Made by a program: the position numbers and the translations under genes. 64,000 nt of DNA from Oscheius tipulae (lineage: Eukaryota > Nematoda > Chromadorea > Rhabditida > Rhabditidae): assembly GCA_037178975.1 (NCBI GenBank), contig JASJZH010000003.1:7688001-7752000 (forward strand), written 5' to 3'. Shown piece by piece: positions 34,301-44,554 of the stretch. A model generated the notes under the pieces. It was not told the DNA's origin. It worked only from the letters and a program-made list of their open reading frames with translations, and searched no databases. Position 1 is the stretch's first letter, and every line of letters starts with the position of its first letter.

Positions 34301-34604
34301 GAGGCTATGACCAAATTCGGTAGGTCACTGTCACTGTCACTCTCTCATTTCCAATTCAGGTGTCTTCTTTCTCTACGCCGGCATCGCCCTGGTAGGTCTC
34401 ATAATTTTCTACTTCTTCATCCCTGAGACCAAAGGCATGGAAATTGAAGAGGTGGGTCTATTTCATTTCCTCCTGACTCATCCTGTTTTGCAGATAGAGA
34501 AGCTATTTATGTCGAAAGAACAGAGGACAGTCAGTGGCAAACATACGATTCATCTGGGAGAAAGGAGCAGTGAGAAAGGAGTTGATGTTCGATGGGAAGA
34601 CTAA
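31332..34604 (+). CDS. hmit-1: proton/myo-inositol cotransporter (HMIT, SLC2A13 type)
   Basis: Twelve-helix sugar-porter MFS protein that imports myo-inositol with protons across the plasma membrane. Exons: 31332-31349, 31386-31629, 31742-31965, 32003-32125, 32160-32337, 32376-32486, 32888-33205, 33507-33627, 34049-34319, 34360-34452, 34494-34604; all phases agree, 603 residues. Family motifs: [16 protein letters not shown] (helix 1), DRIGRR (loop 2-3), FLPDTPRFL after helix 6, [19 protein letters not shown] (helix 7), EKLGRRP (loop 8-9), [12 protein letters not shown] and PETKG at the end of helix 12. A large Cys-rich extracellular insert between helices 9 and 10 ([20 protein letters not shown]) is the mark of HMIT against GLUTs. 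An AATAAA overlaps the stop region. Intron 7 contains a tRNA-Trp gene and intron 8 a tandem duplication. Confidence 0.92.
33367..33438 (+). tRNA. tRNA-Trp (anticodon CCA) inside a transporter intron
   Basis: The 72-base sequence folds as a cloverleaf. Acceptor arms GACTGCT and AGTGGTC pair with G-U wobbles. The D arm carries the A box TGGCGCAATGG. The anticodon stem TTCGA/TCGAA encloses CTCCAGA with anticodon CCA. The T arm GGGCG/CGCTC holds the loop TTCGATC. Runs of T follow within 5-15 bases (33442 on), a Pol III terminator. It lies in the sense orientation in intron 7 of the inositol transporter. Confidence 0.93.
33757..34026 (+). repeat. diverged tandem duplication in transporter intron 8
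   Basis: The blocks at about 33757-33853 and 33918-34026 share CCGCACCCAAA, then CGCC(A/C)T-like, CCTAGRAA, ATATTTC/ATCTC and AGAGCTTCA(A/G)AA in the same order. They look like two copies of a roughly 160-base unit. Confidence 0.5.
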
Positions 34605-34668
34605 TAAAGATTTCTATAGATGGTACAATTTGGCAGAGACAGGAACAGGGAAGAAGTACAACCGGACT

Positions 34669-35304
34669 TTAACAAAACATGGACTAGAACTATTAAAATA
34701 ATAGACACGACAGCATACAGAGCTTTTACGCCTGTAGGCATGAAAAACTGCCACAAAGAGACGACGATATTGAAACATCCTCAGCCTTCTAGAATTTCTC
34801 CCAGGTAAGTACTAACACGTTTTCCACAGCGAGACAGAGACATTGCGAACAATAGCGCCACACTTCCTTTCCTCGCGTTTTCTTATGGTGAAGAGCTGGC
34901 AGTATAAAGCTTGTGAATCCGCCACTTGCCAGTAGCCATCGAAAGATGGTTGTCCTATGCTCGGTCTTCCTGGCTACTTGGGCTCTTTCACTGAGTCCAC
35001 AGCGGTGTTTGGTATAGTTCATGGAATCCCTCCGGGCCAATAGGGAAGACTGGTAGTGCTCTGTTCCAGCGCTCAAATTCCTTTCGGAGAGTAGAGATGA
35101 CAGTGGATCCGCCCGAATCAACTGAAGTATCGGAAGCTGGACAAGGAATCTCCCTCTTGTGGGGCTGTCAGAAAATTCTAGATGAAGATGTTTGAATATT
35201 GTCGTCTCTTTGTGGCAATTTTTTTTATGTCTACAGGCGTAAAAGCTTTGTATTCTGTAGTGTCTTTTATTTTAATAGTTCTAGTCCATGCTAGTTTTGT
35301 TTAA
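34669..35304. mobile_element. short inverted-repeat element (MITE-like) flanked by TTAA
   Basis: The terminal repeats, about 34669-34799 and 35170-35304, are reverse complements over some 125 bases (for example AGCTTTTACGCCTGTAG and CCACAAAGAGACGACRATAT). Both ends lie at a TTAA (34669-34672 and 35301-35304). The 370-base centre is unique and encodes no transposase. TTAA is the target of piggyBac-type transposases, but the end sequence does not match piggyBac ends I know. It sits just after the transporter 3' end. Confidence 0.65.
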
Positions 35305-35486
35305 GCCTGGATGCATTCTTTCCCTGTCCCTGACTGTCTGTCTGTCTTTGTCCCTGTCTGTCTACCCCTGTCTCATTCAAACTTGTCTTCTATCCCGTCT
35401 CTTTCTCCCTTTGAACAAAGCAATTTTAAATATTTATATTTTTCATCACATTTTTGCCACCAAAATACACATTTCTCTCCACGCGC

Positions 35487-37304
<1,818 letters not shown>

Positions 37305-37872
37305 CTATCACCCATTCTTGGAACGAAGGCGCCTTCACCGGCTCTTATTGGCTGGTTTGCTCAAAACGGGGTGGCGAGGAGGCGGTGGGCGGCCCCTGAA
37401 TCACAAGTACAGCATTTTCGAATCTCCAAAGGAGGCCTGTGATCTGCGTTCAAAGTCTGGAATGAGGCATACTCTGTCTCTCTGTCTCTGTGTCTGACTG
37501 CTCGGACTCTCTGTCTCTCTGTACGTCTGTTTGTTTCTACCCATTTCCTATTTCCTTCTCTTTCTCTCTTTGACAGTACAAGGACACCGGTGTTTGTACA
37601 GGGGTGACGCAAACACCACAGAGAGCTGTAATCTTTCTTCCTGCCAGGGCCATACTTGGAAAGAGAAGTGATAACACGTGCGATTGAGCACAAATACGTG
37701 GAAAGAATGGAGAAAAAGTCATCGTTTAAGGCATTCCCAGAACTGGCTGTCTTGCAGATAAGGAAGCTGTTCAGACTAGAAGTCCATGCCTAGTCAGAAA
37801 CAGAGAGAAAGACAGAGACTAAGAAGCAAACAGACATAGTTTAGCATCCATTTATTTGGACCTAGGGATGGA

Positions 37873-39905
37873 TCACTTGAGCTGTCCTGTCGACTGTTTA
37901 GTGCGATTTTTGCTCACCTTCTTCTTCACTTTCTTGTCATCCGTCTTGCTGCTCTTTCCACTCTTCTTTGTCACTTGCTTCTCTCCTGGGGTCTCGGTAG
38001 ACTGTGGAACTGCGGCAGTAGGAGCAGCAGGAGCTCCAGGGACAGCACCAGTGGATGGTTTCTTCTTCTTGGTTTCCTTTTTCTTCTTCTTCTTTTTCTT
38101 CTCGCCGGCCTTCTCGTCTGAGACGCCGCTCTTTCCTCCAGTCGTCACTCCACTCATCGCCGACTGTTCTTCAGTGTTAGCCGTTGTCGTGGTCGTCTTC
38201 TGTTCTGGAGCTGCCGTAGCCACCGCGGCGGGAGGAGCGACGGCAGCCTGCTCTTCGGGCGACTTCAGTCCTGCCGGAACGAGTGGATTTCCGTTCGTGA
38301 TCGGTGCTGCAGCGACTGGCTGAGCAAAATAGGCACTCTCGGAAGCAGGAGGACCAGCGGGCTGACTAGGTACAGGTACTGGAGCAGCATCAGGAGTCTG
38401 GAAACATGATTCTGAGCCATATAAACTATCCCCGAGGACAGTCGCACATCTACCATTTCACCCTAGAGGTAATTTTCAGAACTTGCAATGTTCTACAAAC
38501 TTGTAGCCCGGATCAAAAACTACTATATTGTGGAACATCAAAAATCTCGTAAAACACATTTTCAAGTCAAAACAGGCAAAATTTCGAAATTTAACCCTTC
38601 CGCGCATTTTCAGGTACTCAATTGCACGTCAAATTGCTAAAAGTACTTTTAAGCTACCGTAACTCTGCCCTTATGTACATGGTTCTGTTTTCGATATATT
38701 TACCAGACAAAGAAGACATTTTCGACCTTTTTCGTGTACTACCAACTACTTATAGTTTTTTAATTACTCCACAACTTTTCAGAACATGAAGTCGTCGAAC
38801 AAATAGTATTTGTGCGCCAAGGAAATAAAGAAAGTATTCGATCGTTTTTTTTTTAGCAAATATAGATAAATCAGCATGAATGTTGATAAAATGAACCACC
38901 TACCTTTGCTCCACAGAGATAGACTCTTTCCGGGGCATTTTGGACAGGTTCGAGGAGTCGAGCAGTAGTGACTCCAGTCTCTGGCTGATTATCCATCGTG
39001 GGCTTCTTCTTCTGGACGTCAGTGTTCTTTTCCGGCACCGGAGCTGGCGATCCACTTGCTGACGACTTCTTGTTCTTCTCCTTCTTAATTCCCTTCTTCT
39101 TTTTCTTCTTCTTCTTCTCTCCAGCTTTCTCGTCCAAGACGCCGCTGCCGCTCGACCCGCCGCTCTTTCCTCCAGTTGTCCCTCCGCTGACAGTCGATTG
39201 TCCATCCGTGGTCGTCGTCTTTTGCGTTGCCAGGCTGTCTGCCATCTCGATATGAGTCTTGTCTTTACTTCCAGGCTGGCTCGAAGGGATTGATGTCTCA
39301 TCGAAGACGGGAGGGCGCACGGGAGGAGGAATGGGCAGAGTACCGCCGAGATCCTTGTCCAGAGGCGAAGCGACATCAGGTGTCTGGAAAAGGACAGTAA
39401 TAAACAGTGACAATGACAGAGTAGCCTACCTTGGATCCAGAAGCCAACAAATTTTCCGCGACACTTTGATCGGATTCGATGAGTCGAGCCGTTTTGACTC
39501 CTATCTCTTCCGACTGACTGCTCAGAACTCCCAACTGCGACCTCTTCTTCTTCGGCGACGAGTCCTTTGTCTTCATGGGATCGACAGTCTCCTCGACAAC
39601 TTTCGGCTCCAGAATCCTTTCAGACTTCTCGGTCGGCTGCGGCGGCTCTTTTCGAGGCTTGACCATGTCGCGACGACTCTCCTTCACTTTGTGACCTTTC
39701 GCTCGTTTCATGTCCTTCCATTTTGTGTGAATCAACTTCTGAATTGAAGGTTGAAGTCTTTTGGTAAGGTAGAGTAACTATCTCTCTGTCTCTCTGTCGC
39801 TCTGCCTCTGTCGCTTATTCTGTCCAAGCAGAGTAGACTTGCATCTCGAAGAAGGTAGTAGGCCATCACGCCCAGAAGATATCCCAGCCACTCGCTCCAC
39901 GTCAT
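37873..39905 (-). CDS. membrane-anchored lysine-rich protein with internal duplication
   Basis: Minus-strand exons: 39905-39843, 39738-39430, 39383-38904, 38397-37873; 458 residues, all phases 0. The first exon encodes an N-terminal signal anchor (MTWSEWLGYLLGVMAYYLLR). The first intron uses a GCAAGT donor (GC-AG class); no GT donor fits the frame. The rest is hydrophilic. Exons 3 and 4 are diverged duplicates: each starts TPD(V/A)A and includes a TTTT...GGKSG...DEKAGE segment followed by eight lysines, then Pro/Ala-rich sequence. A related TARL(L/I)E segment repeats in exons 2 and 3. The form resembles ER anchors with basic tails such as ribosome-receptor/kinectin-like proteins, but I see no true homology. 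It is transcribed divergently from the pseudokinase gene 123 bases away. Confidence 0.75.
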
Positions 39906-40028
39906 GGTTACTAATTGCTAGATATTTTAAGGAGAAAAGTTTCCAAACGTTTCAAATTTCCTTCTTGGCAATTAGGCATTTTTATAAACAAAAAGAAACT
40001 TTTGGAAGAACAACTACTACTGGCGCAA
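39906..40028. promoter_or_regulatory. short bidirectional promoter region
   Basis: Only 123 bases separate the start codons of the leftward membrane-anchored gene (39905) and the rightward SH2-pseudokinase gene (40029). Both must be controlled from here or from introns. I see no clear TATA box. TTGGCAATTAG near 39965-39975 could be an acceptor for the rightward gene. Confidence 0.4.
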
Positions 40029-41333
40029 ATGGACGAATACGACGTCGAAGAACCGCAGCAGGAAGTGGGCGTGGAGATACGGGAGAAGGCAGCCGGCAAT
40101 CGCTTCAAGCGTGCCCAGAAGGCTGTGAAAAATGTCGACTTCTATTGGGGATCGCTCGTGGATAACCAAATTGGACAGCTGCTGACTGTGGAAGGTAGGG
40201 ACCGCTTTTCCTCATGGTAGAGACAGAGAGACAAATAGAGATACGGCCACTGGTATAGTATTTCCAGGCCACTGCCTCCTCACAGACGCTCCCCGCTCCA
40301 GAAAATTTAGTCTCCGCTTCTGGCTGCATCACAGAACAGCTGGTGGATTCGAGAAGGTCGAAGTGAAACACGCGGCCAGTGATCTCCTGCTGGCTCACTC
40401 AAAGGAGAAGATGATGAAATGGGTGACGCGGATGAAGCTACGTCCACTCAAAAGGCCCATGTTCTTCCCGGAAAGGGACATTGTGGCGGAGCGAGAGACG
40501 ACAGCCGAGATGAAGAGCATCTTCGAGATGGGAGAGATGAACAAAGCGGTGATACGGCTAGCAGAGAGAGGGACAGCTGAGGCCGTCCAGATCCGTGTCC
40601 GACTGGATGAGCACAGAAGAGAACGGATGGTCGAAACGATGCTTCGGTACCTCGAAATGGGGAATGTGTGAGTCCATCTATCTTTACAGAGTGACAGTGA
40701 CAATGCCTGTTTCAGAAATATCCAGCGTCTCTGGGGATGCAGCATCCTTGGAGAAGACTTTACGATTCTTCTGGAAGATGTGACCCAGCCCCTCTCCCGT
40801 TTGCTCTCGACCGGAGACAGAACGCGACTTTCAAACTGGACGAAGGAGATCCATTCGGCTCTTCTTTACCTGGAACAATCCGACTTTGTCCACTACAGGC
40901 TCTCTCTGGACAGCTGTTTTCTCTCCACTACTCTTCATCTCAAGCTGGCCGTCTACTGTCTCGGAGAGGAGCTGATCCATCCGACAATACAGCGCAAAAA
41001 TGTGGACACGTGCCGTTGGATCCCGTGGGAGTGTCTGGACGGAGCCTATACTCTGAAGAGTACAGTCTGGACTTTCGGGACCATTCTATGGAGCATGTAT
41101 CACGGAAAGTTACTGTCGCTGTCACTCTATCCAAACTTCCAGGAGGAGCGATCCCGTACGAGAATCAGCTGGAACAGGATGTGCGCTCGGTGTCCTTCAG
41201 ACGAACCTACGAACTGGCCACCTTGGAGGCTCTCTTCCCGGACAATGTCCAAGAGCTGGTAGGCAACTGCTGGCAGGATCAAGAAAATAGACCCAGTCTT
41301 TTCCGGCTGAAATCGCTTGTAGAACAACTCTGA
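40029..41333 (+). CDS. SH2 domain plus tyrosine pseudokinase, catalytic residues lost
   Basis: Exons: 40029-40194, 40268-40667, 40716 to about 41108, about 41143-41333; about 383 residues. After a 37-residue lead, an SH2-like domain (VDFYWGSLVDNQIGQLLTVE, then GHCLLTDAPRSRKFSLRFWL) lacks the Arg of FLVR. The kinase-like domain follows: EAVQIRVRLD in place of VAVK, a hinge FTILLEDV, HYRLSLDSC in place of HRDLxxxN, no DFG, then RWIPWECLDG and VWTFGTILWSMYHG as in tyrosine kinases, and CWQDQENRPS near the end. It therefore cannot bind ATP in the usual way or phosphorylate. Both the JAK JH2 pseudokinase and the nematode Fer/SPE-8 SH2-kinase group are possible relatives. The last junction is off by one base: every GT donor before 41143 is in phase 2, while the following frame needs phase 1. 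This may be a frameshift, sequence error or odd splice. Confidence 0.7.
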
Positions 41334-42178
41334 ACTCTTTTCCAAACAAGGATATACCAGATGTGTCATAGTTTAAGCAGTTTTTGAAAGAAAGAATTAA
41401 ACAACAGGAACGCGACAAAAACTCTTCGGGATTTTTAAAATTCCCGCCATATTTTTCTAATTTGAATTCTAGCTTCAATTCTGGGGGGGAAGTAAATTTC
41501 TCGGCTTCGCTGGCTTCTTTCTACTGTTCCTTCCTAAATTTTTTTTTAGCATTTGCCGGTAAAAAATTTTCTCTGTAACGTCACAAAACATCTTGGAGTC
41601 AAGGGAGAGCATTTCTATGAAGTGTAATAAACCAAACTGCGCTGCATTTGGCTCGCTGAGGACTTCTTTGTCTTCCGACTGTTTTCATTGGGTTTTTTTT
41701 GCTGCGAATTACTACTGTTTCTGTCACTGTAAGCAAGAAAAGAATCAAAATAACTAGAAACGAAGCTCCAACAGTTGCTTTTACTAGTTAGGCGCGGCCA
41801 TTTGTTACTGTAAAGCCTTGAGTATTGTTTTCTCTTAATTATATCTCCTTTTTTGTATTTTCTGGACCCAACTCTGTTTAAATCTTATCTCCCGACGGGA
41901 AGTAGGGAACTTTCTGTTTCGAAAACTCGTGAAGCTCAGGAAACTTTCAAACTTCTGGTATCCTTTTGCTCACAGAACCAAAGTTTCGTCGCTCTTTGAG
42001 GCATTTGGCTGTTTTCAAACGAATGGGCGGCCTCGAGGACGCAGTCCTTTAAATTCCACACGGCCTTGCCCGTGTGTTCGCCATCTCTCGCTGCCCTTTG
42101 CATTATCGGTTCTCTATCTGTGTCCTTTCTCCTATTCTCCTCTCAAAAATAGTCATTTTCACACGTAAACACTTTCAG
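41334..42178. other. intergenic region upstream of malate dehydrogenase
   Basis: About 845 bases without a coding signal. A CTTTCAG acceptor ends at 42178 directly before the dehydrogenase ATG. The pyrimidine-rich 42070-42150 stretch may be part of the outron. Confidence 0.5.
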
Positions 42179-44388
42179 ATGGCCCTCCCAGCGAAGTCTG
42201 TTGCCGCCCTAGCCTCCGGAGTCCGACTGATTTCCGTCCGCAACTCTAGCTCCGCTCCGAAGGCAATTTCAGCCGCATTCTTTTAATTTTACCGATTCAG
42301 GTCGCTCTACTTGGAGCCTCCGGTGGAATTGGCCAGCCTCTCGGCCTCCTTCTCAAGCAGGATCCCCTAATTAAGCATTTGGCTCTCTACGATCTCGTCG
42401 GAACCCCCGGAGTCGCTGCCGATCTCAGCCACATCGACTCCAATGCCAAGGTCCGTTTATTTTCTCGCAAGTTATCTATGTCTTGTGATTCAAAACAGCA
42501 TTTTTACGTCTAGAATGGCAAAGTTGGCCGACCGGGCTATGCCCGTAAGCCATAGTTCACCCAGAGTTAGCTTTGGACACAATGCAGCCTGTCACACCAG
42601 TTCCTCCTGCCGGGAAATTATAAATGTTCGCTTAAACGGCAGCCGGGAATCGAACGCTGTTTTCTCCGATTAGAATCTGGCGCGATAACCACTAGGCTAT
42701 GCACACAAAAAATCGGCGTGAGCTGCGTACTAGCTGTTTCTGATCACGGTTCTCTAAATCAAGCTTGATTGCTCAGGCAGTGAGCCTGGACTATGCAATC
42801 TTGCGCTGGCATGCCAAATCCCGAAAACTATGTTTTTGTGCTAGAGAATCACTAGAAAGTTACTAAATTCCATTTTTCCAGGTCACGGCTCACACCGGAG
42901 CTAACGAGCTGGCCAACTGCGTCGAAGGAGCCGACGTTGTCGTGATCCCGGCTGGAGTGCCAAGAAAGCCCGGCATGACGCGTGATGATCTCTTTAACAC
43001 CAATGCCGGCATCGTCCGTGATCTCGTGGCCACAATTGCCAAGGTGGCCCCCAAGGCCCTCATCGCCATCATCACAAATCCCGTCAACTCGACCGTCCCC
43101 ATCGCTGCCGAGGTCCTGAAGAAGGCCGGAGCCTACGACAAGCGTCGTCTCTTCGGAGTCACCACACTCGACGTCGTCCGCTCCCAGGCCTTTGTCGCCG
43201 AGCTCAAAGTTGGTTTTTTTTGTTGGTTGAAAAGAGGGAATAGGGCTCTTGTTCACGTGGCGATTCGAGCGATTGGTCTGTGATCGTTCTGTGAGTTGGT
43301 GTGCGGCTAATCGCCAGCAACGGGAGAGTGTAGAAACCTCCGGGCTCAAGTTAAATGTTTGGAAAAAGCACAAATATAAGGAAAATCTGGTGATTGGCTT
43401 CAAAAGCTAGAGATATGGTTTCAAAACGATAGTGGTCGCAAGAGACGGTCTTCGCCCAAAAATGATCAACGGAACTAATATACGCGGCAAATCATCTCAC
43501 TTTCACCCAAGTTTTGAAACCGTTTGAAAAACTTTGTTGTGTTAAAATTCGCAGAAAAAAAACAGGTAAAAAGTCTTAGTTTTGCTTCTGCAAACCCATA
43601 AATGAGTCGTTCTAGGCCTTCCTGCTAAATTAGCGTTTGAAATAGGTAAAGGTACAAGCTTCGGCGTACAGGACAGCTTGCACTTGCTCGAAATGCGACC
43701 ATAAGTTGCGGTATTGTTCGTTATACCGCTAAGTTTGAAACTGGTCAAATTGCGACGATATGGCCTACTACTACTTGAAATTTAGTATTTCTTGACAAGT
43801 TTGGATCGTACTGAAGATTGTAGTTTTGAAAAGTATGAAATAACATTCCACAAAATACCTTATTTCAGGGCCACGACGCCACCAAGACTGTCGTGCCCGT
43901 GATTGGAGGACACGCCGGCATCACCATCATTCCCCTGCTCAGCCAGGTCACCCCCTCGACCAAATTCTCCGAGGAGGAGATCAAGAAGCTCACTCCGAGA
44001 ATCCAGGATGCCGGAACTGAGGTCGTCAACGCCAAGGCTGGAGCTGTAAGTTATTTTAAATTTTTGTATCGACCCCCCCTCCTCTCCAGTAAAAGTCAAC
44101 CAATTTCAGGGCTCTGCCACGCTCTCTATGGCCCTGGCCGGTGCCCGTTTCGCCAACGCCCTCGTCCGTGGACTCAAGGGCGACAAGAACGTCCAATGTG
44201 CCTACGTCGAATCGGACGCCGTCAAGGGCGTCGAATTCTTCTCGACCCCTGTCGAGCTTGGCCCGAATGGCGTGGAGAAGATTCTTGGCGTTGGAAAGGT
44301 CACCAGCTACGAGCAGTCGATGATTGACGCCGCTGTCCCCGAGCTGAAGAAGAATATCCAGAAGGGCGTCCAGTTCGTGAACAAGTAA
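42179..44388 (+). CDS. mdh-2: malate dehydrogenase, mitochondrial
   Basis: Oxidises malate to oxaloacetate with NAD+ in the mitochondrial matrix (TCA cycle, malate-aspartate shuttle). Exons: 42179-42262, 42301-42450, 42882-43208, 43869-44045, 44110-44388; 338 residues, the same length as vertebrate MDH2. Residues 1-25 are an Arg/Ser-rich mitochondrial presequence. The NAD-binding GASGGIGQP follows, then [20 protein letters not shown] (substrate Arg loop), [22 protein letters not shown] and VIGGHAG with the catalytic His. All active-site motifs are intact. The first intron is best read with a GC donor (AAG|GCAATT), giving a presequence-core junction [18 protein letters not shown] donor 21 bases upstream would also keep the frame, dropping 7 residues. 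The ATG directly follows a CTTTCAG acceptor (trans-splice). Biased C-ending codons indicate high expression. It is the first gene of a probable operon. Confidence 0.96.
42633..42712 (-). repeat. tRNA-Arg-like remnant in an mdh intron
   Basis: On the minus strand GCCTAGTGGTTATCGCG (A box), GATTCTAATC at the anticodon position and GTTCGATTCCCGGC (B box) line up with a tRNA-Arg(TCT). The acceptor and anticodon stems do not pair properly, so it is a decayed tRNA gene or tRNA-derived SINE. It lies antisense in intron 2. Confidence 0.5.
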
Positions 44389-44554
44389 AAAGAGACGACT
44401 TTGATATAACTTTGTGTGTAGAGAGACTATTTTTGGCATAAATATTGTTTTACCACTGGATACCAGAGAGAAAGTGTTGGAGAGAATGTTTTCAGTCAAA
44501 CGCGCTACTTTTTGAGGGATATTTTTGGGATAAACCCAAGAAAAAGAGCCTAGG
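44389..44554 (+). promoter_or_regulatory. operon-like intercistronic region between mdh-2 and mrps-31
   Basis: 166 bases separate the dehydrogenase stop from the next start codon. ATGTTTTCAG, a strong acceptor, ends at about 44494, some 105 bases after the stop. That spacing and the signal are typical of nematode operons, where the downstream mRNA receives a spliced leader. A GCATAAATATTG possibly serves as the upstream gene's 3' processing signal. Confidence 0.55.

Noticed and set aside
34946-35192. Plus-strand TATAAAG followed by ATG and a signal-peptide-like stretch (MVVLCSVFLATWALSLS), with a possible spliced short tail
   Set aside because: It lies in the centre of the TTAA-flanked inverted-repeat element and needs an arbitrary acceptor; coding support is too weak.
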